From CAZENU01 sp965222125 (GTDB lineage Bacteria > Chloroflexota > Dehalococcoidia > Lucifugimonadales > CAZENU01): a stretch of 64,000 nucleotides of DNA. Below the pieces are notes generated by a model. That model was not told where the DNA came from, searched no databases, and saw only the letters and a list, made by a program, of their open reading frames with translations. Every line of letters starts with the position of its first letter. Within the stretch, counting starts at the first letter, position 1. Made by a program: the position numbers and the translations under genes. Positions 35,395-44,549 of the stretch are shown one piece after another. The DNA is taken from contig CBDCTC010000006.1 of the NCBI GenBank assembly GCA_965222125.1, positions 248,001 through 312,000 on the forward strand, written 5' to 3'.

Positions 35395-35751
35395 CTAGAC
35401 CCCGAAGGAGGTGCCGCAGCCGCAGGTCGTCTTGGCGTTCGGGTTGTTGAAGACGAAGCCCTTGCCGTTCAGGCCGCCGGAGTACTCGAGGATCGTGCCG
35501 GCCAGGAAGATGTAGGACTTGCGGTCCACGAACAGCCTCACGCCGTGCTCCTCGAGCATCTTGTCGTCCTCGCGCGGCTCGTCCACGAGGTCGAGGATGT
35601 ACGTGAGCCCCGAGCAGCCGCCGCCCTTGACGCCCACGCGCAGGTGGAAGCCGGGCTTGCCTGCCTGGTCGGCGAACTCGCGGACGTGCGTAGCCGCCTC
35701 GGCGCTGATCGAGATGGTGAGCGGATTGGGTTTTTCTCTGGTGGTGGTCAC
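35395..35751 (-). CDS. erpA: A-type iron-sulfur carrier (HesB/IscA/ErpA)
   Basis: A 118-residue protein. The three conserved cysteines are present: GGGCSGLTY near residue 50 and CGCG near the C-terminus. The GTG at 35751 gives a start close to the usual family length. It delivers iron-sulfur clusters to apo-proteins. It lies 149 bases upstream of ygfZ, and the two probably act together. The ErpA versus IscA distinction cannot be made from sequence reading alone. Confidence 0.85.
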   Translation of the reverse strand: MTTTREKPNPLTISISAEAATHVREFADQAGKPGFHLRVGVKGGGCSGLTYILDLVDEPREDDKMLEEHGVRLFVDRKSYIFLAGTILEYSGGLNGKGFVFNNPNAKTTCGCGTSFGV

Positions 35752-35860
35752 GGTTAACCTGCCTGCGATTCCCCTCAATTCTATCCGTGCGCCAACCCAG
35801 AGTCAATCAGAATCGTGGATGTGCTTCCCCATCCTTGGCATGGGCGGCACCGTCCGGGCA

Positions 35861-37177
35861 CTATTGGGAAGCCAAGGGTAGAGCGGTCAAGTCAAGGGCG
35901 GCCAGGGCGGCGACGCCTGCAGCGTAGCCAACGGATGGTGGAACCGCATCGCCGATCATGTCGGCAACACTACTGCGTGTTGGTGTGTCACCTGCGACTG
36001 TCTTGAACTCAAAGCACTCAGGAAATCCTTGGATTCGCGCGGCCTCGTGAGGGGTCAACGTCCGCTGCCGCTCGGGATGTATGTAGCGTCCCCGGCCCGG
36101 TGTATTGAATCCGGTCGTAATCGTGCCCGAAGGCTTGTCCCAGTGCAGCCGCCCGTAGATTGAGGGGTACGTGTGACCGTCCTTGTGACTATCGGGCCGC
36201 TGCTGGTTCGGCAGGTCGTATAGTCCATTGTCGAACAGATACTTGATGCGGCGCCGGTTGACCTCGGAGAGGTCGGCCGCCCTGTCGATGAGATCGTCCG
36301 ACTCTACGTCCAGCAGGTCTCGTATTGCCCACCGGAGGTCCCGGGGCGGGCGCTTGAGTTGTTTAAGGGTCGACCGAATATCCGGCTTGCGGGTCCGGGA
36401 CGCGACCAAGATGTGTCGGTTCCTGGTTTGTGGCAGCCCCAGTTCCACAGAATCTACGACTGCCTCGTCGAGCACGTAACCCTCGCTCTCGAATAGCCCC
36501 TTAGAAGTGTCCAGGACATTTCCACGGTCGTGCCGAATGCCTGGCACGTTCTCGACTATCACCGCCGACGCATCAAGGGCGACCGCCAGGGCCGGCATGA
36601 CCAGGTAGTACTTGTTCCGTGGATCGTCTCTCAGGGTAATGTTGTTGGACGTAGAGTGCCCCTCACACGGTGGGCCTCCCAATAGTACGTCAACCTTACC
36701 CGCGGCGGTCTGCAGCTCCTCGGTGAGAAGTTGGGGACGCGCCAGGAACATCGGAGACTGTTTGCGGTCCGAGTAGTTCCTGGTGGCCGAATGCCACAGG
36801 TCTTGAGTCGAATAGTACCTGGGATCGAAATTGCGTCTGTAGACATCTATCTTCACCGAATCCGTATCAACGGCCAGCCTACCTTCGGGCTGAAGACCGC
36901 AGGCCCGGACTGCCTCGCGAACTCCGTACGACAGTCCACCGGCTCCACAGAATACGTCCGCTATCCTCACAGCTTTGTCAGTGTTCAGTTTCTTCGGGTA
37001 TTCGACCATGCCCGCCAGAAAAGCCTTGTCCCATACCGACACCAAGGCGTCATCGGAAGAAGAGGCGGACAGCGGTTCTCGAATGGCGACGGTAGACGTG
37101 CCGTGGATGCCGTCAACGGACAGGTCTCTGACGATCCGATCTTCCAGAAGGCTAAACTCCTCCTGTATGGTGGTCAT
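35861..37177 (-). CDS. dcm: C-5 cytosine-specific DNA methyltransferase
   Basis: A 438-residue m5C methyltransferase. Motif I is DVFCGAGGLSYG near residue 75, motif IV GGPPCEGHS with the catalytic Cys near 170, motif VI IVENVPG, motif VIII QTRNRHILVASR, and motifs IX-X near the C-terminus. The usual PPCQGFS is PPCEGHS. The start overlaps the Vsr stop, so translation is coupled. It would methylate a cytosine in a short target, and the adjacent Vsr repairs the resulting T:G mismatches. The frame is intact, unlike its two upstream neighbours. Confidence 0.88.
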   Translation of the reverse strand: MTTIQEEFSLLEDRIVRDLSVDGIHGTSTVAIREPLSASSSDDALVSVWDKAFLAGMVEYPKKLNTDKAVRIADVFCGAGGLSYGVREAVRACGLQPEGRLAVDTDSVKIDVYRRNFDPRYYSTQDLWHSATRNYSDRKQSPMFLARPQLLTEELQTAAGKVDVLLGGPPCEGHSTSNNITLRDDPRNKYYLVMPALAVALDASAVIVENVPGIRHDRGNVLDTSKGLFESEGYVLDEAVVDSVELGLPQTRNRHILVASRTRKPDIRSTLKQLKRPPRDLRWAIRDLLDVESDDLIDRAADLSEVNRRRIKYLFDNGLYDLPNQQRPDSHKDGHTYPSIYGRLHWDKPSGTITTGFNTPGRGRYIHPERQRTLTPHEAARIQGFPECFEFKTVAGDTPTRSSVADMIGDAVPPSVGYAAGVAALAALDLTALPLASQ

Positions 37178-37653
37178 GTCAATCTTCTCGTAACCGCGAT
37201 CCTATCTTCCAGCAGCAGTCGGAGATTGGCCTCCTCTGTCGTCTCGCACTGCCAGACTACTATGGGCGAATGTCCTGCCTCCTTCAGTTGCCGCAGATTC
37301 CTGCCGTCGCGCTCTACGTTCTTGTCGACTTTGGCGAGCCAGAAGTCTCGGTTTCTCTTCGGAGTCGTCGCCTTCTTGCAGCCTTTGTGTCTGTGCCAGA
37401 AGCAACCGTGAACGAACACGGGAATGCCTTCTTGCGTTAGCCACAGGTCGGGCCGCCCCGGCTTGTCCTCCACGTTGGTCTCGAATGCTATTCCCAACGA
37501 TTCGAGGGCTGCCCGAACGGCTATCTCCGGCGAGGTCCCGGCCTGCCGGACCGCGCGCATCTTCCTGGTCGTTGCCTCGTCGATCCTACCAACGGGACTA
37601 AGCGCGTTCGAGGTCAATACTCTTCTCTTTGAGGACAGCCCGGATCTCTTCAT
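37174..37653 (-). CDS. vsr: very short patch repair endonuclease
   Basis: Up to 159 residues. GRPDLWL carries the catalytic Asp, VFVHGCFWHRHKGC holds the conserved His/Cys zinc-binding block, and WLAKVDKNVERDGRN matches the Vsr core. It nicks 5' of the T in T:G mismatches produced by deamination of m5C, which explains its coupling to dcm by a four-base overlap. The ORF start at 37653 overlaps the upstream gene by 56 bases; a TTG at 37617 behind GAGAAG is a reasonable alternative. Confidence 0.88.
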   Translation of the reverse strand: MKRSGLSSKRRVLTSNALSPVGRIDEATTRKMRAVRQAGTSPEIAVRAALESLGIAFETNVEDKPGRPDLWLTQEGIPVFVHGCFWHRHKGCKKATTPKRNRDFWLAKVDKNVERDGRNLRQLKEAGHSPIVVWQCETTEEANLRLLLEDRIAVTRRLT

Positions 37654-38331
37654 CGGTCAGATACTCGAACGAAACGGTCGTGTGTAGCCTCCTGAGTCTC
37701 TTGTACAGCGCACGAACGCCGTTCTCACGTGTACTGTGCAAGTACGCCTTGTCCGAGGAGGAGTCCCGATATTGGAACGCTACGAGGGCTCTTGCAAGAT
37801 TCGGAGACCAGGCGTAGCGGTGCCTGATGACCCCCGATTCCCAGAAGTCGGTGTGGGCAAGGCGACGCGCCAAGTGGTAGGGGTCGGGCGCCCCGCCGTC
37901 GTGCACCATACTTGCCCTGAACCACAGTATGGCTATCCTGTTGTCGCTTACGGACGCGTCGATTCCGTAGTTCCTGAGATGTGCCGGTTTGTTGGTCGCG
38001 CGCGCCTCGACGATACTAGCGAACTTCTCCACCGTCAGCCATCGCCAAAACCCGTCGGCGGCGACCAAGTTGGGCGGGAGGGCTAGTTCCCGATGGAGGA
38101 TGACGCAGGCCTTGTGTCGAACGAATTCACGTCAAGCTTTGTCTCGTCTTGGAGCAGTTCGTCCTTGAGTTCCTCCAATGCCGCAGCGGCCAGATCGGCT
38201 CCGGACTCGTCCCACGGGGCTCCCGCGCCGACCTCTCCGAGATCGGATTCGAGCAGCTTGTACGCCTTTTGCTCGCGCCGCGCTTCTACCGCGGCCACGG
38301 CCTTCTCGTTGGATAGAGTTTTGCCCTTCAA
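37598..38331 (-). pseudogene. unrecognised defence-island gene with one frameshift
   Basis: From ATG 38331 the frame encodes a charged helical N-terminal part (EKAVAAVEARREQKAYKLLE). Around 38120 natural-looking coding shifts by one base: the next frame reads RHKACVILHRELALPPNL and runs into AADGFWRWLTVEKFASIVEA, continuing to 37598. Joined, the product would have about 244 residues. The Arg/Trp-rich WLTVEKF and AILWFRASM blocks recall DUF6339-type proteins found beside Vsr genes, but this was not confirmed. It lies directly upstream of vsr and overlaps it, so it belongs to the methylation operon. Confidence 0.55.
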
Positions 38332-38336
38332 CCGTC

Positions 38337-39289
38337 TTACCTGACAACCTTGAGGACTGTAGCGATGAGCTTGCGCAACTCCGTAGGGTGGTCGTCCTCG
38401 TCGGCCAATTCTCTTATGTCCGCATAGGGTAGGCCGCTGACTGTGGCAATATGGGTGAATACTTGCCCGGCTAGACCCTCGGTATCGTCTTCTTCGGGTT
38501 CGTACTCAATTTTGCATAGGACGTCCGCCCATATCTGGGTCGTGATCTCCGCGGCCAGCATCCGCCACGCCAGATCGTTGGAACCCCTGGCCGCGTCCGT
38601 CGCGATCAGCGAGTCTTTGGCCTTGTCGTTGACCAGTACCGTCAGCAGTTCGCCAACGGGCAGGTCGAATTGGCCGTAATCGTACGGGGACTTTCGTTCG
38701 ATCACCCACAGTGCGTGTTCGGGATACAGCGGATTGGCCCCGAACGTGGCCCATCGGAACGGGAACGTGGAGGTCTCAACGGCCTCTCTGACGGAGAACT
38801 CCTTGCGACACAGCACCTTGTTGTAGGTCAGTCCCTGTGCCTCGAGTTCCCCGCGCCTCGCTACGACCCGGGCCGCCAATACGAAACTGATCTCGCGTTC
38901 GGACTGAAGGTCGCTCAACATGGTCGGGGCCGGCGACCACACGTCGGTTGGAACGTCGCCCAATCTCCACTTGCCGAGGACCTCGTACCGGCGCAGATGT
39001 CGACTTCGGGCCGACAGGCCGATTTCCACGTCTTCCGTGCGGAGGCCAAGTCTTCGGTCAAGTTCGTCGATCCGGTCGACCAGTATCTCAAACTGAGGCG
39101 CTATGGGACGCCTGGCTTCCTCCTGGGATAGGAAGTGGGTGTCGTTGCCGGCAAAGGCCATGTTCTCGAAGGGCACGAACCGACACTTTGCAGAACGCTG
39201 TCGAGGACCTTGGAGACCGCATTGGGCTCGGCGCCGTCGCCGAACGGAGGGATAGAGCGCCGTTCTCTACGTTGTTGTGCTTGGGACAT
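38337..39289 (-). pseudogene. unrecognised defence-island gene with one frameshift
   Basis: ATG 39289 begins MSQAQQRRERRSIPPFGDGA and reads to VSKVLDSVLQ. There the frame must shift at CAAAG near 39190 (a likely lost A) to join KCRFVPFENMAFAGNDTHFL and the rest of the protein to 38337. The joined product of about 318 residues has alternating helices, a WVIERKSPYDYGQFDLPVGE segment that could include a nuclease-like Glu-x-Lys, and an acidic C-terminal region. I do not recognise the family. Its stop is five bases before the next gene of the same operon. Function in restriction or repair is inferred from context only. Confidence 0.5.
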
Positions 39290-39319
39290 TTTGCAGACGG
39301 GTTCCCTCGGGTATCGCCC

Positions 39320-39363
39320 TCATTGCGAGCCGCTCTGTTCGCCCGACAACACGACGGAGACCT
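39320..39363 (-). pseudogene. C-terminal tail of a truncated upstream gene
   Basis: Fourteen codons ending at TGA 39320 are open up to the IS5-type element junction (EVSVVLSGEQSGSQ). They stop 31 bases before the ATG at 39289. They may be the end of another gene of the methylation island whose main part was removed or displaced by the insertion sequences. The stretch is very short, so this is tentative. Confidence 0.25.
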
Positions 39364-40712
39364 CTAGCAGGCTGCGGAAAAATGATTTTGTGAGATAGGA
39401 TACGTCACACTGGAATGGAGGTGGTCGTCCCATGAGAGGAAGACAGGACCCTCAGGCAACGATGTTGGCGTTCGTGGACCTGGAGGAGCGAGTTCCAAGG
39501 GACCATCCTCTTCGGACCATCAAAGCGGTGGCGGACGAGGCCTTGGAGCGCCTTTCGCCGGAGTTCGACCGGATGTACTCGAAGGTGGGCCGAGCGTCGG
39601 TGCCGCCTGAGCGGCTGCTGAAGGCATCGTTGCTGATCTCCCTCTACTCTGTGCGCAGCGAGAGAGCATTCTGCGAGGAGCTCGAATACAACCTCCTGTT
39701 CCGCTGGTTCCTGGACATGGACCTGATGGAGCGCAGCTTCGACCCGACGGTGTTCACGAAGAACCGGCGTCGTCTGCTGGAGCACAGGATAGGCCAGGCT
39801 TTGTTCGACGAGGTGGTGGTGGAGGCAGACCGGAAGGGACTGCTGTCGGATGAGCACTTCAGTGTGGACGGGACGCTGATAGAGGCTGCTGCGAGCATCA
39901 AGAGCTTCAGGCGGCGAGAAGAGGAAGATCATCGGTCCGACGACGATCCCGGCAACCCATCGGTGGACTTTCATGGAGAGCGGCTGCGGAACGAGACTCA
40001 CGAGAGCAGGACGGACTCTGAGGCGCGGTTGATGCGCAAAGGCAAAGGGAAGGAGGCCAAGCTGGCGTTCATGGGGCACGCGCTGATGGAGAACCGCAAC
40101 GGGCTGCTGATGGACTTTGTGGTCAGTAGCGCGACAGGCACGGCGGAGCGTGACGCTGTACCCATACTGCTGGACGATGCGTGGGAGCGTGGCTTCCGTC
40201 CCAGGACGCTGGGAGGTGACAAGGGCTACGACACGCGGCAGTGTGTGAAGGATACGCGTGATCGTGGAGTGACGCCGCACGTGGCACAGCGAGTTCACTC
40301 TGCGATAGATGGTCGAACGACACGGCATCCAGGCTATGGGGTGAGCCAGAAGATTCGCAAGCGAGTGGAGGAAGTCTTCGGGTGGATGAAGACGGTGGGC
40401 GGGTTCCGTCGCACTCGGTATCGTGGTGTTGATCGGACTGGGCTGGCGGGGTACTTCGTAGCTACAGCCTACAACCTCGTGCGGATGGCGAAGCTGTTGT
40501 GGCCCCGGCAGACTCGGGCCATTCAGTCGGTGTGATCTGCCCGGGTCGCAGTGCGTCCAAAATGATCTGACGGGGCCTGCGAGCCCTGCGAATCACCTCC
40601 TAAGCCGTCCATAGGGGCTCCAAACCCACCCTCCGTGTCATGAAAACGCCGTCACTGTTCACTCAACCAGCTACTTCAAACTGCCAGAACCTATTCTTCC
40701 GCAGCCTGCTAG
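39364..40712 (+). mobile_element. IS5-type insertion sequence, complete
   Basis: Perfect 12-base inverted ends CAGGCTGCGGAA (39368-39379) and TTCCGCAGCCTG (40697-40708) are flanked on both sides by CTAG (39364-39367 and 40709-40712), the YTAR-type four-base duplication known for IS5-group elements. One intact transposase gene lies inside. Its right CTAG overlaps the TA at the left end of the IS630 element, so it inserted exactly at that boundary. Confidence 0.85.
39432..40535 (+). CDS. IS5 family transposase
   Basis: A 367-residue DDE transposase. The N-terminal DUF772-type region includes RVPRDHPLRTIKAV and SLYSVRSERAFCEEL. FSVDGTLIEAAASIKSFRR gives the first catalytic Asp near residue 147, GDKGYDTRQ the second near 258, and RVEEVFGWMKTVGGFRR the Glu near 315. 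The frame is intact and the gene fills its element, so it may be functional. About 170 bases of noncoding sequence separate its stop from the right inverted repeat. Confidence 0.88.
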   Translation: MRGRQDPQATMLAFVDLEERVPRDHPLRTIKAVADEALERLSPEFDRMYSKVGRASVPPERLLKASLLISLYSVRSERAFCEELEYNLLFRWFLDMDLMERSFDPTVFTKNRRRLLEHRIGQALFDEVVVEADRKGLLSDEHFSVDGTLIEAAASIKSFRRREEEDHRSDDDPGNPSVDFHGERLRNETHESRTDSEARLMRKGKGKEAKLAFMGHALMENRNGLLMDFVVSSATGTAERDAVPILLDDAWERGFRPRTLGGDKGYDTRQCVKDTRDRGVTPHVAQRVHSAIDGRTTRHPGYGVSQKIRKRVEEVFGWMKTVGGFRRTRYRGVDRTGLAGYFVATAYNLVRMAKLLWPRQTRAIQSV

Positions 40713-41662
40713 TGTCCTGTACCCGAAGTACGCTGGCAAGAGCGGGCCACGCTGGCCAGGATTTCGTCAGCGGTCTTGGTCCATACGAAGGGCTTGGGGT
40801 CTTCGTTGGTGATGTCCAGGTAGCGGTAGATGTCAGCCTCCAGTTCGGTGCTGCTCTGATGCACGCCCCGGCGCAACTGCTTTTCGGTGAGCAGACCGAA
40901 CCAGCGCTCCACCAGATTCAGCCAGGAGGCGCTGGTGGGCGTGAAATGGATATGGAAGCGGGGCCGCTTGGCGAACCAGTTCCGGATCAGCGCCGTCTTG
41001 TGGGTGGCGTAGTTGTCGGCAATCAGGTGCACGTCCAACTCGGCGGGCACCTCGGACTCTATGGCATTGAGAAACTTGCGGAACTCCAGGGCCCGGTGGC
41101 GGCGGTGGCACTGGCCAATCACCTGACCGGTCCTGGCGTCCAAAGCGGCGAAGAGGGACGTGGTGCCGTGGCGCACGTAATCATGGGTGCGCCGCTCGGC
41201 CTGGCCCGGACGCATGGGCAAAAGCGGCCTGGTGCGGTCCAGGGCTTGGATCTGGGACTTCTCGTCCACGCACAAGACCAGCGCCCGGTCCGGCGGGTTG
41301 AGGTAGAGCCCCACAATATCCCGCACCTTCTCGATGAAGAGGGGGTCCGCCGACAGCTTGAAGGTCTCGGTGCGGTGGGGTTGCAGCGCGAAGGCACGCC
41401 AGATGCGGCTCACGGTGTTGTGGCTCAGACCGGAACGCCGGGCCATGGACCGGGTGCTCCAATGTGTAGCATCCTTCGGTGTGGTCTCCAGGGTCAGCGT
41501 CACGACCCTCTCAACGTCAGCATCGGTGACAGTGCGGGGTCTGCCAGGCCTTGCTTCATCCACCAGTCCGTCCAGTCGACTCTCCAAGAACCGAGACCTC
41601 CACTTGCCAACCGTCGCTTGCGACACTCTCAACTCCGCGGCCACAGCGGTGTTCGTCTTGCC
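40709..41662 (-). pseudogene. IS630 transposase, C-terminal part (split copy)
   Basis: Encodes about 315 residues from the second helix-turn-helix (VSQATVGKWRSRFLESRL) through the DDE core: LVLCVDEKSQIQALDR, LIADNYATHKT and SASWLNLVERWFG. The first part of the gene is missing here and found at 48739-48866, because 7 kb was inserted at TTAGA. The stop codon TAG is supplied by the TA target at the element end. An intact version of the N-terminal half starts at 63732. Confidence 0.8.
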
Positions 41663-41663
41663 C

Positions 41664-41860
41664 TTAGAGGGTGTGTGAGAAGTTCAAATAGGTTGGTGCT
41701 AAGCGTCGGAGCATGAGATGAATCATAGCTATGTGGATCCAGGCCTCCGTTGTATCGGACAGAGCTTCGTAGTCCTTGCTCAGCCGACGGCACCTGCTGA
41801 GTCACGCGAATGTTCGTTCAACTACCCATCTTCGCGGCAGCACCTGAAAGTGGTGGCTGT
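41664..41860 (-). pseudogene. IS5-type transposase C-terminal fragment
   Basis: The frame reads FQVLPRRWVVERTFA, then a TGA in place of the conserved Trp, then LSRCRRLSKDYEALSD and IHLMLRRLA to a stop at the insertion border. This is the typical end of an IS5/IS1031-type transposase carrying a nonsense codon. Only about 65 codons remain. The outer GAGGGTGTGTGAGAAGTTC is probably that element's end. Confidence 0.6.
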
Positions 41861-42100
41861 CCCCCAAATCCCCCACCTGACATTGTTGAGAGCTGCTTGG
41901 TGTGCTTTCAGGGGGTGTCCGGATGTCGACTTGGGGTGACGCATGACATGATCGGCATCGGACAGGGTCTCGGGTGCCGTCTTTGAGGGTATCGGCAGCG
42001 GTTCGCTGCCAATTGTGGCTGTTGTCAGACCGAAGAAGGCATGGCCCGGCCTGGCAACTCGGCAGAGTCGCCTACAAACCGATGCTCCAGGCAGGGTCGC

Positions 42101-42629
42101 CTATGCCCGATACGGCTCGGCAGCCAGCGCCAATATCCTCTGCCGCGCGCTGAGCAGCAACTCGTATGAGGGATGGCCACGGGCAAGACGGATGATCAAC
42201 CTCCTGGCGTGACGCACCACACGGCCCGGTAGGGCGATCAGGGCGAAACGCACCGCCTTCAGACGCTTGCCCACCCACTGTCCGCCCAACACCAGCCGCT
42301 TCATGGCAGAGTTCAGAGCCTGCCCCGTAGCCCCATACGGGGTTGAAGGCCAACACTGCTATCGCCCACCATGCTGCGTTGGCTCCGAACAGCCCCGACG
42401 GAAGCCTGCCCCCGGCAAGGTCACTCTTGAGGACGCCGTGGACCTCCTCGCCCTTGCCGCATCTCTGCCTCGACCACCAGATCAACTCATCTCCCGCAAT
42501 GCTCCGGTTGGTCACCACTCCGAAGACCTTGTACCAGCCTCTGTTGGACAACTCCATCGCGGGGAACGGAAGCTCCATCTGCCCCTCCATTCCCGGCAGA
42601 GGCTGTTCGATCAACCGCTCCCTGGTAGC
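42101..42629 (-). pseudogene. IS1380 transposase copy A, C-terminal half
   Basis: Encodes the C-terminal region of an IS1380-type DDE transposase (MELPFPAMELSNRGWYKVFG, then GLFGANAAWWAIAVLAF), interrupted by IS1182 at its upstream end and by a 26-base hairpin insert near 42320 that shifts the frame before SAMKRLVLGGQWVG-type sequence. The N-terminal side continues at 44185-44549 beyond the IS1182. It cannot make a working transposase. Confidence 0.7.
42320..42345. repeat. 26-base hairpin insert in copy A
   Basis: Relative to copy B at the same place, copies A and C carry GAGCCTGCCCCGTAGCCCCA followed by TACGGG in place of one A. The insert contains CCCCGTA / TACGGGG arms and shifts the IS1380 frame by one base. 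Confidence 0.6.
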
Positions 42630-44184
42630 CCGTCCGAGAAACACGGTTGGCGAGTGTTTGGGGGTATGATGGGTCCAGTCCAGTAGCGGGGAGTCGTTGA
42701 TGAGCAAAACCTACCTTCCCTACGAACCCGACCAGCAGTTGCTGTTGCCAGCGGCGTTGCAGGAGTGGCTGCCTGACGACCATCTGGCCTACTTCATATC
42801 CGACGTGGTGGACCAGTTGGACATGTCGGAGGTCACCGCTCGCTACGAGCGGGAACGGCGAGGCGGACCGCCGTATCATCCACGGATGATGGTCAAGGTG
42901 TTGCTCTACGGTTACTGCGTGGGGGTGTCGTCCTCACGCCGCATCGCCCAGCGTCTCCACGAGGACATCCCCTTCAGGGTGTTGGCGGCGAACAACACAC
43001 CGGACTTCCGGACCATCTCCGACTTTCGCAAGGATAATGTGGATGCGCTGTCGGGCCTGTTCGTACAGGTACTGGCGTTGTGCCAGCAGGCGGGGCTGGT
43101 GAAGCTGGGGCACGTGGCGCTGGACGGCACGAAGGTCAAGGCCAACGCATCGAAGCATAAGGCGATGAGTTACCAACGGATGAAGGAGAAGGCAGCGCAG
43201 TTGTCGGCGGAGGTAGCGGAGTTGTTGCGACAGGCCCAGGCAGCGGATGATGAGGAAGACCGGCGGTACGGCAAAGACAAGCGTGGAGATGAGTTGCCGC
43301 AGGAGTTGGCCTTTCGAGAGGGTCGGTTGGAGAAGATACGGGAAGCCATGGCGGCGCTGGAAGCCGAGGCGCAGGCGGCTGGCGAACGGGCCGAGGCCGA
43401 AGGTGGTAAGCACCCGGGGGTGCCCGACGACAAGGCCCAGCGTAACTTCACCGATGCCGAGTCGCGCATCATCCCCGCACCTGGAGGAAAGGACTTCCTG
43501 CAAGCGTACAACTGTCAGGCGGTGGTGGATAGCGCTCACCAGGTGATCGTGGCGGCGCGGGCCACCAACCAGACTTCGGATAAGCAACAGGCTGCGGTGA
43601 TGATGGAGGAGACCATCGACAACGTCGGTGCAGTCCCCAGGGAAGTATCCGCCGATGCTGGCTATTACTCGGCAAAGGCAGTCGAGGAGCTCTATGCTCT
43701 GGGCGTGGACCCGTTCGTCGCGCCGGAGCAGACCCGCCACGGCCGGGTTGTGCCACCCGCGCCCCGAGGTCGCATACCCAGCCATCTGTCTCCCAAGGAC
43801 CGGATGCGACGGAAGTTACAGACCAAGCGGGGTCGGCAGCGCTACGCTTTGCGGATGCAAACTGTGGAGCCGGTATTCGGCCAGATCAAGCAGGGCCGTG
43901 GATTCCGGCAGTTCCTGCTGCGGGGACTGGAGAAGGTGAACGGCGAATGGTCGCTGATCTGCACCGGCCACAACCTGCTCAAACTGTTCCGCTTTGGGGT
44001 CAATCTGGACAGGAAAACACGGGTCGACGGGCCAGCCCAACGCATCAGGAACTTTGCCGAGGCAGTGAGCACGGCGCTATTCGCAAAGCTATCTGGGAGC
44101 CGGCCGGGCCAACCGGCACAATTAGTTGTCGCGATCCATTGTCGCTGACCCGCAAGCACCGTTAGATAATCCTCGGACGGGCTG
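42630..44184 (+). mobile_element. IS1182-type insertion sequence, copy 1
   Basis: The ends CCGTCCGAG and CTCGGACGG are inverted. CTGGTAGC flanks both sides (42622-42629 and 44185-44192), as expected if the element inserted into the IS1380 sequence seen intact in unit B. About 1,555 bases long, it contains one intact transposase gene and is nearly identical to copy 2 at 46388-47940. Confidence 0.82.
42700..44148 (+). CDS. IS1182 family transposase, copy 1
   Basis: A 482-residue DDE transposase. The N-terminal DUF772 domain contains LAYFISDVVDQLDMSEV and GVSSSRRIAQRLHEDIPFR. GHVALDGTKVKANASKHKAM holds the first catalytic Asp, a coiled charged insert follows, and then VSADAGYYSAKAVEEL with the second Asp and TVEPVFGQIKQGRGFRQF with the Glu. 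The ATG at 42700 has GGGGAG six bases upstream. It differs from copy 2 by a Pro/Leu change (PAPGGKDF versus PALGGKDF) and by its last residues, where small indels change the C-terminus. Confidence 0.88.
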   Translation: MSKTYLPYEPDQQLLLPAALQEWLPDDHLAYFISDVVDQLDMSEVTARYERERRGGPPYHPRMMVKVLLYGYCVGVSSSRRIAQRLHEDIPFRVLAANNTPDFRTISDFRKDNVDALSGLFVQVLALCQQAGLVKLGHVALDGTKVKANASKHKAMSYQRMKEKAAQLSAEVAELLRQAQAADDEEDRRYGKDKRGDELPQELAFREGRLEKIREAMAALEAEAQAAGERAEAEGGKHPGVPDDKAQRNFTDAESRIIPAPGGKDFLQAYNCQAVVDSAHQVIVAARATNQTSDKQQAAVMMEETIDNVGAVPREVSADAGYYSAKAVEELYALGVDPFVAPEQTRHGRVVPPAPRGRIPSHLSPKDRMRRKLQTKRGRQRYALRMQTVEPVFGQIKQGRGFRQFLLRGLEKVNGEWSLICTGHNLLKLFRFGVNLDRKTRVDGPAQRIRNFAEAVSTALFAKLSGSRPGQPAQLVVAIHCR

Positions 44185-44549
44185 CTGGTAGCTATGAACC
44201 GATACTCAGGGCTGTTCTTGGAGTGCCCTATCCAGTTGGGTACGAAGTTCACATCAGCCCACTGCTGACCCGTGTCCACACGATGCTCCCCAACCTTGCG
44301 GTACAGCGTCTGCCAGTCTTGCTCGGCGACCTCGGACACCGCACGGCGGAACTCCGTCGTCACGTCGACCCCAACCGCGAACTCAATCACCCCGAACCGC
44401 TCGTCTCTACCCTCCGCGCAGTACCGCTGCAACTCCCGCTGGTACCCCGCCGTATCCGACCTCAGCATCACCTTCTCCACCCCCGCAGGCAGACGGCCCA
44501 GCCCTTCAATCAACACTCGTAACTGCTGATGGCCCCCCAAATCCCCCAC
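44185..44549 (-). pseudogene. IS1380 transposase copy A, middle part
   Basis: Encodes the section with GVEKVMLRSDTAGYQRELQR, the catalytic Asp region of IS1380 transposases, through YRFIATS at the IS1182 border. The N-terminus of the gene is absent: the frame is cut at the junction with tandem unit B (44534). Unit B shows the same truncation point. Confidence 0.7.

Larger units (their letters stand above)
41861..44533. repeat. tandem unit A (truncated IS1380 plus IS1182)
   Basis: Starts CCCCCAAATCCCCCACCTGA and ends with CGTAACTGCTGATGGC before the same start sequence recurs. Without its IS1182 insertion (42630-44184) and a 26-base hairpin insert it equals the 1,085-base unit B. It is the first of three direct copies. 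Confidence 0.8.

Noticed and set aside
39320..39363. Possible rest of the hsdS gene across the IS630/IS5 block
   Set aside because: Joining the two flanks at TA gives an open frame of only 14 more codons with no HsdS-like sequence, so it is more likely the tail of a different gene.
42015..42212. 65-codon plus-strand frame repeated at 44688 and 45773
   Set aside because: Its identity across copies is explained by the tandem DNA repeats; it is antisense to the IS1380 C-terminus.
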